A stretch of 21,128 nucleotides of DNA from CAZQEZ01 sp964592475 (lineage in GTDB: Bacteria > Bacteroidota > Bacteroidia > Cytophagales > Cyclobacteriaceae), in contig CAZQEZ010000077.1 of NCBI GenBank assembly GCA_964592475.1, positions 1 through 21,128 of the forward strand, written 5' to 3'. The position numbers and the translations under genes are program-made. The notes beneath the pieces are model-generated. The model saw nothing but the letters and a program-made list of their open reading frames with translations, searched no databases and was not told the DNA's origin. Shown here one piece after another: positions 8,386 to 16,664 of the stretch; positions within the stretch are counted from its first letter, which is position 1; each line of letters starts with the position of its first letter.

Positions 8386-8690
8386 ATTTGTTCTTCTTTT
8401 TAGTTTATAAAATCAACATTGCCAAACAGACATAGTTATTATAAATTTAATTAAAATATATTTTAAAAAAACTCAAAAGGGTTTACAAGTCGTTAGGTTA
8501 TTTACTAAAGATAAAACATGAGCTGGTACTTAAAATAATTAATAATTAACAGAAATTAAAATATAATATAGTTCTCATGGCAAGTTATTCTATTTGAGTA
8601 GATAATTTGCAACTTTTATACCAGATGAGGAGATTATAAAAATTTTAATAAGTATCAATCTAAGACAAAAATCTTAATGCTTTCACTTTT
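8386..8690. other. Gene-free AT-rich spacer between sulfatase and pcm
   Basis: I see no convincing coding frame, RNA or repeat here. It must hold the pcm promoter; minus-strand TCTGTTTG (about 90 bases before the pcm ATG region) resembles TAnnTTTG with one mismatch. A weak 5-bp inverted repeat, TAAGA/TCTTA at 8661-8676, could terminate the sulfatase transcript. Confidence 0.4.
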
Positions 8691-10151
8691 TTATATATTA
8701 TCTTCATACCAGTCTTCTCCGTCTTCAATCATTTTTTCTCTCAGTTGTAGCATTTGAGCTTTCATTGATTCTACCATATCGGGATGCTCATCGGCCAGGT
8801 CTTTTTGCTGGCCTATATCATTTTTCAGGTTGTATAGTTCGAAATGCGTGGGTACAATTTGCGGTATTTTTTCCATGTGACTTTCCTGAAAGCCCCATTG
8901 CGACCACGAGGGTTCACCCGGTTCAGGTTTGAATTTGGCATACTCTCTTAGGTTTAGCTTTTCGGTGTAAGGGATGAGTGTTTCATATCCAATCAAGCTC
9001 CATTCACCATCGCGCAACATACAAATAGGATCATTAAAGTAGCGATAGAAAAACACCGGGTGCTGCCGGTTTATACTTTCACTTTTTCCAGTGAAAATAG
9101 AGGAAAGGTCGTTCCCATCCAACGTGCGACCCTCCGGTAGCGAAACATCACTAAAACCGGCGATCGAAGGCAGTACATCAGTAAAACTGCCAATTACATC
9201 GGAAGATGTTCCTGCTGGCACATTCCCGGGCCACTTGATAATAAAAGGTACCCTTACGCCACCTTCGTAATTAAACCCTTTGGTGCCGCGTAACGGATAA
9301 TTGGAGCCATAAACCTGGCTTCCGTTGTCTGAGGAAAATATAATGATGGTATTGTCTTCGAGTTTATTTGCTTTAAGAAAGTTAGTTATTTTTCCCACCG
9401 CATAATCCATATTTTCAATGCAGCCATAATATTCTTTATTGTAATCGTGCCTATTGGCCAGGCTATCAGGAGCAGCTACTTTTTCGTGCGGTTCATTAAA
9501 CCACACGTTAATATAAAATGGATCTTCCGATCCTTTATTCTCCTCCAGCCAGCGAATGGCTTCATCCACTACCAGGTGAGAAGCATATCCTATAAGTTCG
9601 CCAACCGGTTTGCCATTTCGAAAAAAATTGACAGGGTTTTCATGGCTGGGATTGGCATTATTGTAAGTGAAAAAGCTATAGTCGTAGCCCTGGTCGTTCA
9701 TTAGGGGTTGACCCATACCCTCTGCCGTGAGGTGCCATTTGCCAAAATGGGCCGTCTGATAGTTTTTTACTTTCAGCATTTCCGCGATAGTAACTTCTTC
9801 AGCACGTAGATGCATGGGCTGCCCAGGAGGAATCCAATTGTAAATGCCGTTGCGTGTAGCATTTCTTCCGGTTAGAATTGCTGACCTCGAGGGAGAACAT
9901 ACTGCGGCCCCACAATAGAAATTGGTGAAACGCATACCTTCGTCAGCCAATTGGTCAATGTACGGAGTTTGAGTGGTGGGTGGTTTTTCCGCTTGTCCGG
10001 GGTTGGCATTCCGGTAGCTCGAAAGGTCGTTATAACCAAGATCATCGGCCACCATTAAAATAATATTGGGCGGACCAGTGGCAAGTTTTTCTTGCCGCTG
10101 ACAACTTGCAAAAATCACAATTAACAATAGTGATGACAATAATTTTTTCAT
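8691..10151 (-). CDS. Lipoprotein sulfatase (formylglycine-dependent, S1 type)
   Basis: A 486-residue arylsulfatase-family hydrolase that removes sulfate esters, probably from a sulfated glycan. The N-terminus is a lipoprotein signal ending IFASC (C17), so it is likely membrane-anchored outside the cytoplasm. Active-site features are all present: metal-binding DD (36-37) in MVADDLGYND; CSPSR (85-89), whose C85 would be oxidised to formylglycine; FGKWH (136-140); SSDNGS (273-278) with the metal-binding DN; and K291 in RGTKGFNYEGGVRVP. The cysteine form needs a formylglycine-generating or anSME enzyme in trans, and neither is in the window. No SusC/SusD or second sulfatase adjoins it. It lies about 3.7 kb from the GH2 galactosidase, with which it might share sulfated galactans as substrate (inference). 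Substrate position cannot be inferred. Confidence 0.92.
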   Translation of the reverse strand: MKKLLSSLLLIVIFASCQRQEKLATGPPNIILMVADDLGYNDLSSYRNANPGQAEKPPTTQTPYIDQLADEGMRFTNFYCGAAVCSPSRSAILTGRNATRNGIYNWIPPGQPMHLRAEEVTIAEMLKVKNYQTAHFGKWHLTAEGMGQPLMNDQGYDYSFFTYNNANPSHENPVNFFRNGKPVGELIGYASHLVVDEAIRWLEENKGSEDPFYINVWFNEPHEKVAAPDSLANRHDYNKEYYGCIENMDYAVGKITNFLKANKLEDNTIIIFSSDNGSQVYGSNYPLRGTKGFNYEGGVRVPFIIKWPGNVPAGTSSDVIGSFTDVLPSIAGFSDVSLPEGRTLDGNDLSSIFTGKSESINRQHPVFFYRYFNDPICMLRDGEWSLIGYETLIPYTEKLNLREYAKFKPEPGEPSWSQWGFQESHMEKIPQIVPTHFELYNLKNDIGQQKDLADEHPDMVESMKAQMLQLREKMIEDGEDWYEDNI

Positions 10152-10551
10152 AGGGGTTATTTTTCAGAAATATAAGAATTAAATAATCAAGAAAATAGCA
10201 ATATGTTTCAAATTAATATTCCTTTACTATTGAACCACTAATATACGCTTAAAAACCATTGTGACAAGGGAACAAAAAGAAAAACTGGCCCATCAAAAAT
10301 AGAAGTCCTTTTATTCTAAAACATATTAATTAAAATAAATATAAAATTCAAGTCAAGATTATTTTTGTTGAAAGCGAATAAAATAAGGGTAAAATGAGTA
10401 TGTCAATTCAAATAATTACTTATGAGTATTTACTGAAATCAAACCTATGGAATAGCATTAATTAAAACACTAAAGCTTTTATTTTGGTTTACTTAGCAGT
10501 ATCTTTAAATTACTTTTTAATCTATCTATTTATTTTTCAATCTTCTTTAGC
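10152..10551. other. Gene-free divergent intergenic region (sulfatase / histidine kinase)
   Basis: These 400 AT-rich bases separate two divergent genes and must carry both promoters. I find no clear TTTG / TAnnTTTG pair; TTATTTTG at about 10480-10487 is a one-mismatch -7 candidate for the kinase. A 17-codon open stretch ending at a TAG near 10302 is too short to call. No repeats or RNA structures stand out. Confidence 0.4.
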
Positions 10552-12672
10552 ATGAGAATAACCAGTAAACCCTATTTAAGCTATGCATTAAAACTAAGTC
10601 TGATATATTTTCTGTTAGCATCTGCCTGGATCATAATTACAGATTATCTCGTATATCAAACTTCACATGAAAATGGGATAACCGCTTTTCAAAGTTTAAA
10701 AGGTTTAATATTTGTTCTTTTAACAGCTACTTTATTATTTACTTTATTAGCTCGGCACGAAAAAGACAGGGAAAAAAAGAGAAAAGAATTAATCATTAAT
10801 GATGAAAGATATAAAACCTTTATTGACCAGGTAAATGAAATCATTTATCGAATTGATTTAAAGGAAGTTATTGACCACAGGATTTCTACAAAGGAGCAAA
10901 TAGAAATAATTAAAAAGCACGGATATATTGCTCTATGTAACCAGGCGTTTACTAAACATTATAATATTAAAAACAAGAAAGAAATTGAAGGAATAAAAGT
11001 AATTGAGCATCAAGAATTAATTAATGATGAATTATTACAAAAATTCATTCAATCTGATTACCATTTAAATAATGAAGAAGTATCTGTTTGGGATGAAGAT
11101 GGAGAGTTAAAACATTTCGTCTACAGCATTTCAGGATTTTCAAATCAAAAAAATTACCTGGCATGCCTATGGATCGTGATTAACGATATTACTCGCATTC
11201 GTAGCTCGGAAGAACGTTTGGAAATGGCCTTGCATGGAGCAGGCTTGAGTACTTGGGATTTTCATATACCTTCCAGAAAAACAATTTATGACGATCAATT
11301 TGCTAATATGTTGGGATACGATATTAAAGAGATGGGCAATTCTATTAAATTCTGGAAAAAAATCATTCATCCTGATGACTTTCCGACATTACTTAAAGTA
11401 TTAAAAAAACACACTGCAGGTCATATTAGTGAATATCGTAATGAATTACGGGTAAAGTTCAAGAATAAAGACTACAAATGGCTTTTAAGAGTAGGCAAAG
11501 TAACCCAACGGGATAAGCAAAATGATCCTATACGAGCCACTGGCATTCTTATGGATATTTCTGAACGCAAAATCGCTGAAAAGAAACTCATTAACAGCAA
11601 TCATTTTATTACTTCTATTATCAACAATCTGCAGGAAGGACTAATAGCCTATGATCTTGATCATAACATAATATTATGGAATTATAAAATGGAAGGAATT
11701 ACCGGGTATAGTCAAGACCAAACTCAAGGTAAAAAACCCTATGATTTCTTCCCTCATATAGTAGAAGCAAATTATGAAACCTATATTAATGAAGCAAAAT
11801 TGGGGGAAATTCAATATTCACATGATATTTTTTTTAGAAACAAAAAGGGACGAGGCATATGGTACAATTCAATTTTTAGCCCCTATTATGCAGCAGACGG
11901 AGAAATAATAGGCGTGATAGAAGTATTACGTGATATAACAGCCAGGAAAAAAGGTGAATCAAAAATTCAAGAAAGAAATGAAAAGCTTGTAAAAGCGAAT
12001 GAAGAATTGGACAATTTTGTTTATCGAGTTTCTCACGACTTACGAGCTCCAATCACATCCTCCTTAGGATTAGCTCGATTAATTAAGCAAGAAAAGGAAA
12101 TCACCTTGCTACAGCAATACGCGGAAATGCAAGAAAAAAGCTTGATAAAGCTGGATAAGTTCATACTTGATATTTTAGATTACAGTAGAAACTCGAGAGT
12201 GCATATAAGCAATATGCGCATTGACATTAATCAACTGATGAATGAAGTTTTGCAAAATCACTATCATTATACTGATGAAAAGCAAGTGGAAATTGATATT
12301 GAACTTACGCAAAATTGTGTTTTTCATTCTGATTTACTCAGATTAAAAATTATTTTGAATAACTTGATTTCCAATGCATTAAAATATCATAATCCGTATA
12401 GGGATAAACCAACTATTGGAATAGATATAAAAGTAAATAAAAGTAATTGTGTAATCATAATAGAAGATAATGGGATGGGCATTGGCCAGGAACACATATC
12501 AAAGCTTTTTGATATGTTCTATCGAGCCACTGACAAAAAACCCGGATCTGGAATTGGATTATATATTGTAAAAGATTGTATTAAAAAGTTAAAGGGTAAT
12601 ATTGAGGTAAGAAGCGAAATTAATAAAGGAACTAAATTTTGCCTAAATATTCCCAATCTTGCCAACCAATAA
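10552..12672 (+). CDS. Membrane PAS-domain sensor histidine kinase (hybrid partner absent)
   Basis: A 706-residue sensor kinase. Two transmembrane helices (about 11-35 and 49-67) flank a short external loop with no large periplasmic sensor. Three PAS-like domains follow at about 86-215, 222-343 (PAS_3 type, with IIHPDDFPTL) and 350-472; the last two end with the usual DISERK and DITARKK linkers. A short coiled coil leads into HisKA, with phospho-acceptor H495 in YRVSHDLRAP. The ATPase domain has an N-box NNLISNALKYH (from 603), G1 DNGMGIG (from 639) and G2 GSGIGLYIV (from 665). All catalytic elements look intact. No receiver domain is fused and no response regulator lies within the window, so it is an orphan kinase whose signal and output are unknown. 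Cytoplasmic PAS sensing of redox, ligand or light is the family norm. Confidence 0.92.
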   Translation: MRITSKPYLSYALKLSLIYFLLASAWIIITDYLVYQTSHENGITAFQSLKGLIFVLLTATLLFTLLARHEKDREKKRKELIINDERYKTFIDQVNEIIYRIDLKEVIDHRISTKEQIEIIKKHGYIALCNQAFTKHYNIKNKKEIEGIKVIEHQELINDELLQKFIQSDYHLNNEEVSVWDEDGELKHFVYSISGFSNQKNYLACLWIVINDITRIRSSEERLEMALHGAGLSTWDFHIPSRKTIYDDQFANMLGYDIKEMGNSIKFWKKIIHPDDFPTLLKVLKKHTAGHISEYRNELRVKFKNKDYKWLLRVGKVTQRDKQNDPIRATGILMDISERKIAEKKLINSNHFITSIINNLQEGLIAYDLDHNIILWNYKMEGITGYSQDQTQGKKPYDFFPHIVEANYETYINEAKLGEIQYSHDIFFRNKKGRGIWYNSIFSPYYAADGEIIGVIEVLRDITARKKGESKIQERNEKLVKANEELDNFVYRVSHDLRAPITSSLGLARLIKQEKEITLLQQYAEMQEKSLIKLDKFILDILDYSRNSRVHISNMRIDINQLMNEVLQNHYHYTDEKQVEIDIELTQNCVFHSDLLRLKIILNNLISNALKYHNPYRDKPTIGIDIKVNKSNCVIIIEDNGMGIGQEHISKLFDMFYRATDKKPGSGIGLYIVKDCIKKLKGNIEVRSEINKGTKFCLNIPNLANQ

Positions 12673-12890
12673 CATATCAGCTCCTGGCCAAATATTGGGC
12701 CAAAATTATCCACGCAAGTAAAAATCCCAGTAGCTTCCGGTATGCTTTCAACACCTAAATTTTTGAGAAGCCAAAATTAGGTTAGGTTATTTGCGATAAT
12801 CCCAAAATAATATATTGGGTTGGTAAAGGTGAAATTCCGGTAGTTGCTCTTCCCGTATTTCGATGTTCATGTTGGGGAAAGTCCAGGCCT

Positions 12891-12930
12891 AGGGAGAGAA
12901 GGGTGTCAGCTTTAGCTGGCGGGTTGAGGG
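12891..12930 (-). repeat. Dispersed repeat, copy A (hairpin CAGC-TAAA-GCTG)
   Basis: Read on the minus strand, this 40-base element aligns with 13367-13406 on the plus strand: CCTCA, then a CAGC...GCTG hairpin, then CACCCTTCTC. Outside the loop about 26 of 31 positions agree. The loop is TAAA here and CTTCG there. Confidence 0.55.
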
Positions 12931-13128
12931 AAATATTAACTCTTATTTTAAGGACAATGTAGGGATTAAGAAAACCAATAGATAATGACAATATAAAATG
13001 CTTGCGTAATTCCGGAATTTTTATCATTATAAAATAAATCAACAAAAAATATCCGGAATCTCCTGCCTGATGTACTTATTGTGTTGGACGGTAGATTATA
13101 CTGCAGTGCTTTTGGTTGGAGATTTCTC

Positions 13129-13174
13129 GCCCCGATAAATATTCTCCTAAAGAGACCACAGAAAAATTCGGGGC
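13129..13174. repeat. Inverted repeat GCCCCGA / TCGGGGC with GAGATTTCTC and ATGACGAAT flanks
   Basis: GCCCCGA (13129-13135) and TCGGGGC (13168-13174) pair perfectly around 32 bases. The flanks GAGATTTCTC on the left and ATCAAAATGACGAATTAGAGG on the right resemble a common class of Bacteroidota intergenic repeat, from general familiarity rather than any search. Confidence 0.45.
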
Positions 13175-13279
13175 ATCAAAATGACGAATTAGAGGGAGCG
13201 GGCTACTTTTAAATAAAAAACGTCATTGGTGATGTGTGGGTTTACTGCCTTACCAATGCTGAGGCGAGATGTTTTCGAC

Positions 13280-13322
13280 TTGTCCTCGTAGCGCCGCACG
13301 CCGTGCGACGCTACGAGGACAA
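13280..13322. repeat. Strong GC-rich palindromic hairpin, REP-like
   Basis: A 43-base near-perfect palindrome. A 14-bp stem (TTGTCCTCGTAGCG with CGCTACGAGGACAA) is followed by one C/A mismatch, 5 more base pairs (CGCAC/GTGCG) and a 3-base GCC loop. It is far more GC-rich than its surroundings and is not placed directly after a gene, so a mobile or REP-type repeat is likelier than a terminator. Confidence 0.65.
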
Positions 13323-13366
13323 TAGCTACTAGTTTTATGCCGCTGTTCTTTGAAATTGCTCATTTT

Positions 13367-13406
13367 TCCTCACTCCGTCAGCCTTCGGCTGGCACCCTTC
13401 TCCATT
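13367..13406 (+). repeat. Dispersed repeat, copy B (hairpin CAGCC-TTC-GGCTG)
   Basis: Opposite-orientation relative of copy A at 12891-12930. The stem has gained a C:G pair and the loop differs, while flanking CCTCA and CACCCTTCTC are kept. A second imperfect pairing follows, between CCCTTCTCC (13396-13403 region) and GGAGAGGGGG about 20 bases on. Confidence 0.55.
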
Positions 13407-13458
13407 TTAGAGAGTTTTGGAGAGGGGGAAAGTACGTGAATAGCCTATTTTGTACTTA

Positions 13459-14015
13459 TTATTTCAAAAAACACCTCAATTGCCAATGACATTTAGTAAT
13501 ATTCATTTCTTTGGCTATTTCGTTGTTGGTAAGACCTGCTTTTCTGCTTAAGTTAAATACCATTCTGCATCTTTCCGGCAATGCATCTATTCCTTTCTCA
13601 ATCAAATTTTGAAGTTCTTCCTGCTCCAGATTGTCCGAGGCAGCACTGTGAGTTGATTCAATTTGCCCCAGAGGCTCGTCATCGTATTGGTATTGGTTGT
13701 ATTTCAATTTGAGGTAATTGAGGGATCGATTTTTAGTGGCAGTATAGTATAAAGATAGGCCTGCAAAGATTTTTCAATATCAATCTGATGTCTTTTTTGC
13801 CAGATGTATAAAAATACGTCCTGCACTATTTCTTCAGCTACTTGGTTTTGCCGCACATATTTTATATAAAAGCCAAATAAAGAGGGAAAATAAGACTGGA
13901 CTAATTCTTCAAATACATCTTTCCTATCTTGCTGCAATAGCAAAACTACTTTTTTAGGTTCGTATTTCAGTCGAGGTTCCAATCTTAAGTATCTAAGTGA
14001 TGAGACAAATTTCAT
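13459..14015 (-). pseudogene. ECF RNA polymerase sigma factor (FecI-like), frameshifted and damaged
   Basis: Two overlapping minus-strand frames together form one Bacteroidota-type ECF sigma-70 factor. The first half (ATG at 14015) carries region 2: VFEELVQSYFPSLFGFYIKY, then AEEIVQDVFLYIWQKRHQI and LQAYLYT. It then shifts frame. The continuing frame reads ATKNRSLNYLKLKYNQYQYD, the expected next segment. The shift coincides with a 5-base direct duplication, AGTAT-AGTAT, at 13741-13750; removing one copy restores LQAYLYTATKNRSLNYL. The second half has LPERCRMVFNLSRKAGLTNNEIAKEMNI of region 4, but the expected recognition-helix segment (usually S-x-x-TVE-xx-xxAL) is replaced by TKCHWQ before the normal LRCFLK end, suggesting further small deletions. 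An anti-sigma FecR gene is absent. Almost certainly non-functional. Confidence 0.82.
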
Positions 14016-14147
14016 TAACTGTAAGTTAAAAACCAATAAATTTTATTCAATAAGATGATTAAACTATAAATCCCACAAACGAACGTTAATTGTCCATATG
14101 TGAACACACCTGAGCTTTATATACGTTGTAGGAGCTATTCTTTACTA

Positions 14148-14163
14148 TTGGCATGATAATGTA
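14148..14163 (+). promoter_or_regulatory. Possible sigma-54-like -24/-12 element before the ABC permease
   Basis: TTGGCATGATAATGTA resembles the sigma-54 pattern TGGCAC-N4-TTGCA: TGGCAT matches 5 of 6 positions, while the -12 part reads ATGTA instead of TTGCA. It lies about 30 bases before the ATG. The -12 GC is GT here, which weakens the call. Confidence 0.25.
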
Positions 14164-14193
14164 TAAGTAAAAGAATATAAAAATTTTAAACCT

Positions 14194-16614
14194 ATGCTCA
14201 TTCAATATTTTAAGATCGCTTTTCGTAACATAATGAAGAATAAAATCTTTACCTTCATTAATATTCTCAGCTTATCATCCGGCATCATGTTTTGCCTGCT
14301 TATTTACCTTTTTGCACACCAGGAGCTTACCCACGATACCTTTCATGAAAATCAAGAAAGAATTTACCGGGTGGTGAACAAATACACTGACCCCGATGAA
14401 GGAGGGTATAATTATTCCACGTTGCATGAGCACCGCATAGCCGAAGCATTTTCTCAGGAAATATCCGGCATAGAAAAAGTTTCTACCTTTAAAAAGACCT
14501 ACCGGTCCTGGATAAATCATCAAAACAAATCTTTTGAGAATACTGTCGCCTTTGTTGACACTACTTTCTTTAATATTTTCAGTTTCCCTGTTTTGGCCGG
14601 CAATCCTGATAAAATGCTGGCAGAAGTCAATCATGTGGTCATGAGTAAAAAGACTGCAGTAAAATATTTTGGTAAACCCAATCACAACTACAGCGAATTT
14701 ATTGGCAGAAATCTTACTTTCCCAAAAGGCAACGAAAAGGAGTTTGTGGTTTCAGGTATTGTAAATGTACCTTCCACTTCCAGTATAGATTTTGACATGG
14801 CTATTCGGCACCAGCATCATTGCCCTTATCCGGAAAGCAACAATTTTACCGGCAATGCATCTATGTTTGTTTTACTGGATGAATCTAATAATGTAACCAG
14901 TGCTACTGAGGGTGCCAATGGCTTAATCGAAACTTACCTGGGTGAAAAACTGGACAACCTGATCAAATACTTTTTCAAAGAAGGGGACAATCCTACCTTT
15001 GAATACTACTTTCAGCCGATTGCCGATGTATATTTAAATGAAGATATTCGCAGTCAATACGAGGCGGAAAGCAGTAATCAATTTATCACGGTTTTGGTAA
15101 TTGTAGCTATTTTGGTACTGGTTATTTCCTGTATCAATTATATTATGCTTACTACAGGACAATCATTTCAGCGAATGAAAGAGATTGGCATGCGCAAAGT
15201 TTTAGGAGCCAGATCAGGAAACATTAATACCCAGTTCTGGGGAGAGGCCCTGGTGATTTCTATGATTAGCTTGTTGCTGGGCATTCTCCTGGCCAAAGCA
15301 TTACTGCCGCTATTCAATTATCTGAGCAATCGTGAGATTACATTTGATTTATTAAAACCCTCATTGCTTATCTTCATAGTCCTGCTTTTATTCGGTATTA
15401 CTACCATCGTTGGATTGGTGCCGGGCTTGAATATCAATAAAATTAGTGCCATCAGTTTGTTCAGGAATAAAAATCGTCTGGCAGGTAAACAATCCTTGAC
15501 AAGTGTGTTTGTAGTGATACAATATACCCTGTCAATTTTATTTGTGATTTCGACTTTGATCATTATTAATCAAATGAATTTTATCCGGGATAAGAATACT
15601 GGAATTGAAGAAAAAGATGTAGTGGTGGTCAATTTGCCCGATGACTTTTCTGTTAAGCAAACAGAGCAATTCAGGCAATTATTAAATGCTAAACCTACTG
15701 TAATAAATGTTGCCTCGAGCGATCGCAATTTTATGTTTGGAAGCAGTAGTACTAATTTGAGAATGGATGATGGAGAAACATTCAGTTGCCGCTTGATAAG
15801 GGCAGATGCCAATTACATTCCCACCCTTGGACTGGAACTAATTGCCGGAAGAAATTTTGCTTTAGAGATTAATTCCGACAGCCTGCATGCTGTTATTGTA
15901 AATGAAACTTTTGTGAAAACTTTGGGTTGGGACCATGCTGTTGGAAAGAAGCTACCAAAAAGTGACTCCGATGATAAAATGCCTACCATTATCGGGGTTG
16001 TAAAAGATTTTCATTTTGACTCCATGCGTGATAAAGTTGAGCCGCTCTTTTTACATATGGATCCTGATCGAAACCCGGTATGGTATCATTTTGCTAAAAT
16101 TGATGGCCTTCAGGTATCTGCCAGTATTGAAGCGATTAATAAAGCCTGGAGTGAAATGAATACTAACAGACCCTTAGGTTATTCCTTCCTCAGTGATATT
16201 TTGGATCAGCAATATGAAAGTGAAGAAAAATTTGCCAAAATTACCGGTTATGCAGCAATATTTACCATTGTACTATCATCTCTGGGACTATTCGGTCTTA
16301 CATTGCTGGTGGTTTCCCGCCGAACCAAAGAAATTGGTATTCGCAAAGTAAATGGTGCCTCTACCTCTTCAATATTAGTTTTATTCAGTAAAGATTTTAC
16401 CCGTTGGGTTTTAATTGCCCTGGTGCTAGCCAGTCCCATGGCCTATTGGGCCATGCAAAAATGGTTGCAAGAATATGCTTACAGAATTGAGATTGGATGG
16501 TGGGTATTTGTGGCTGGCGGGGTATTTGCCTTACTCACGGCATTGATTACCATTAGTTATCAAATAGTGAAAGCTGCTTTGGCTAATCCGGTAAAGTCAT
16601 TACGGTACGAATGA
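14194..16614 (+). CDS. FtsX/MacB-type ABC transporter permease (duplicated, 8 TM)
   Basis: An 806-residue inner-membrane permease made of two tandem MacB-like halves. The N-terminus (YFKIAFRNIMKNKIFTFINI) leads into TM1 (about 20-42), a large periplasmic MacB_PCD domain (about 45-285), and three helices (about 294-315, 353-373, 390-412). The second half repeats this: a helix at about 436-458, a periplasmic domain (about 460-680), and helices at about 682-706, 735-755 and 764-787. The cytosolic coupling sequences KEIGMRKVLGA and KEIGIRKVNGA occur in the two halves, and the protein ends ANPVKSLRYE, a signature of this Bacteroidota family. Such permeases work with a separate ATPase, transmitting mechanical force rather than forming a classical import channel. 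No ATPase gene is adjacent, so its partner is elsewhere. Substrate is unknown. Confidence 0.92.
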   Translation: MLIQYFKIAFRNIMKNKIFTFINILSLSSGIMFCLLIYLFAHQELTHDTFHENQERIYRVVNKYTDPDEGGYNYSTLHEHRIAEAFSQEISGIEKVSTFKKTYRSWINHQNKSFENTVAFVDTTFFNIFSFPVLAGNPDKMLAEVNHVVMSKKTAVKYFGKPNHNYSEFIGRNLTFPKGNEKEFVVSGIVNVPSTSSIDFDMAIRHQHHCPYPESNNFTGNASMFVLLDESNNVTSATEGANGLIETYLGEKLDNLIKYFFKEGDNPTFEYYFQPIADVYLNEDIRSQYEAESSNQFITVLVIVAILVLVISCINYIMLTTGQSFQRMKEIGMRKVLGARSGNINTQFWGEALVISMISLLLGILLAKALLPLFNYLSNREITFDLLKPSLLIFIVLLLFGITTIVGLVPGLNINKISAISLFRNKNRLAGKQSLTSVFVVIQYTLSILFVISTLIIINQMNFIRDKNTGIEEKDVVVVNLPDDFSVKQTEQFRQLLNAKPTVINVASSDRNFMFGSSSTNLRMDDGETFSCRLIRADANYIPTLGLELIAGRNFALEINSDSLHAVIVNETFVKTLGWDHAVGKKLPKSDSDDKMPTIIGVVKDFHFDSMRDKVEPLFLHMDPDRNPVWYHFAKIDGLQVSASIEAINKAWSEMNTNRPLGYSFLSDILDQQYESEEKFAKITGYAAIFTIVLSSLGLFGLTLLVVSRRTKEIGIRKVNGASTSSILVLFSKDFTRWVLIALVLASPMAYWAMQKWLQEYAYRIEIGWWVFVAGGVFALLTALITISYQIVKAALANPVKSLRYE

Positions 16615-16636
16615 TCTTTCAGGTGATGAATTCTGA

Positions 16637-16664
16637 TTTTACTTTATTATTCACCAAAGTAAAA
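16637..16664. terminator. Hairpin shared by two convergent genes
   Basis: TTTTACTTT (16637-16645) and AAAGTAAAA (16656-16664) form a 9-bp stem with a 10-base loop between the permease and the convergent gene. The right part lies within the last codons of the minus-strand gene. T-rich and A-rich arms on both sides fit a bidirectional terminator. Confidence 0.4.

Larger units (their letters stand above)
12673..13458. repeat. Gene-free island of inverted and dispersed repeat-like elements
   Basis: About 780 bases with no credible gene but many palindromes. In order: TGGCC/GGCCA with an AATATT core (12685-12702), possibly the kinase terminator; CCCAA/TTGGG (12801-12819); repeat copy A (12891-12930); AATTCCGGAATT (13008-13019); GCCCCGA/TCGGGGC (13129-13174); AATGACG/CGTCATT (13180-13227); CATTGGT/ACCAATG (13224-13258); a GC-rich hairpin (13280-13322); and repeat copy B (13367-13406). 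An 87-codon minus-strand frame (12782-13045) runs straight through repeat copy A and has no protein-like features, so I do not call it. The composition looks like an accumulation site for small dispersed repeats. Confidence 0.6.

Noticed and set aside
1260..10151. A polysaccharide-utilisation locus formed by the GH2 enzyme and the sulfatase
   Set aside because: No SusC/SusD, no hybrid two-component regulator next to them, and five unrelated genes or remnants lie between.
10250..10302. Short plus-strand open stretch ending in TREQKEKLAHQK before a TAG
   Set aside because: Only about 17 codons after an in-frame stop; too short to distinguish from chance.
12782..13045. 87-codon minus-strand open frame in the repeat island
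   Set aside because: It runs through dispersed repeat copy A and has no family resemblance; the open frame is explained by repeat sequence.
13282..13320. Rho-independent terminator for the histidine kinase
   Set aside because: It is about 600 bases past the kinase stop and lacks a following T-run, so a repeat element fits better.
14275..14685. 136-codon minus-strand open frame opposite the ABC permease
   Set aside because: Antisense to a well-supported MacB_PCD domain, with no protein-like motifs.
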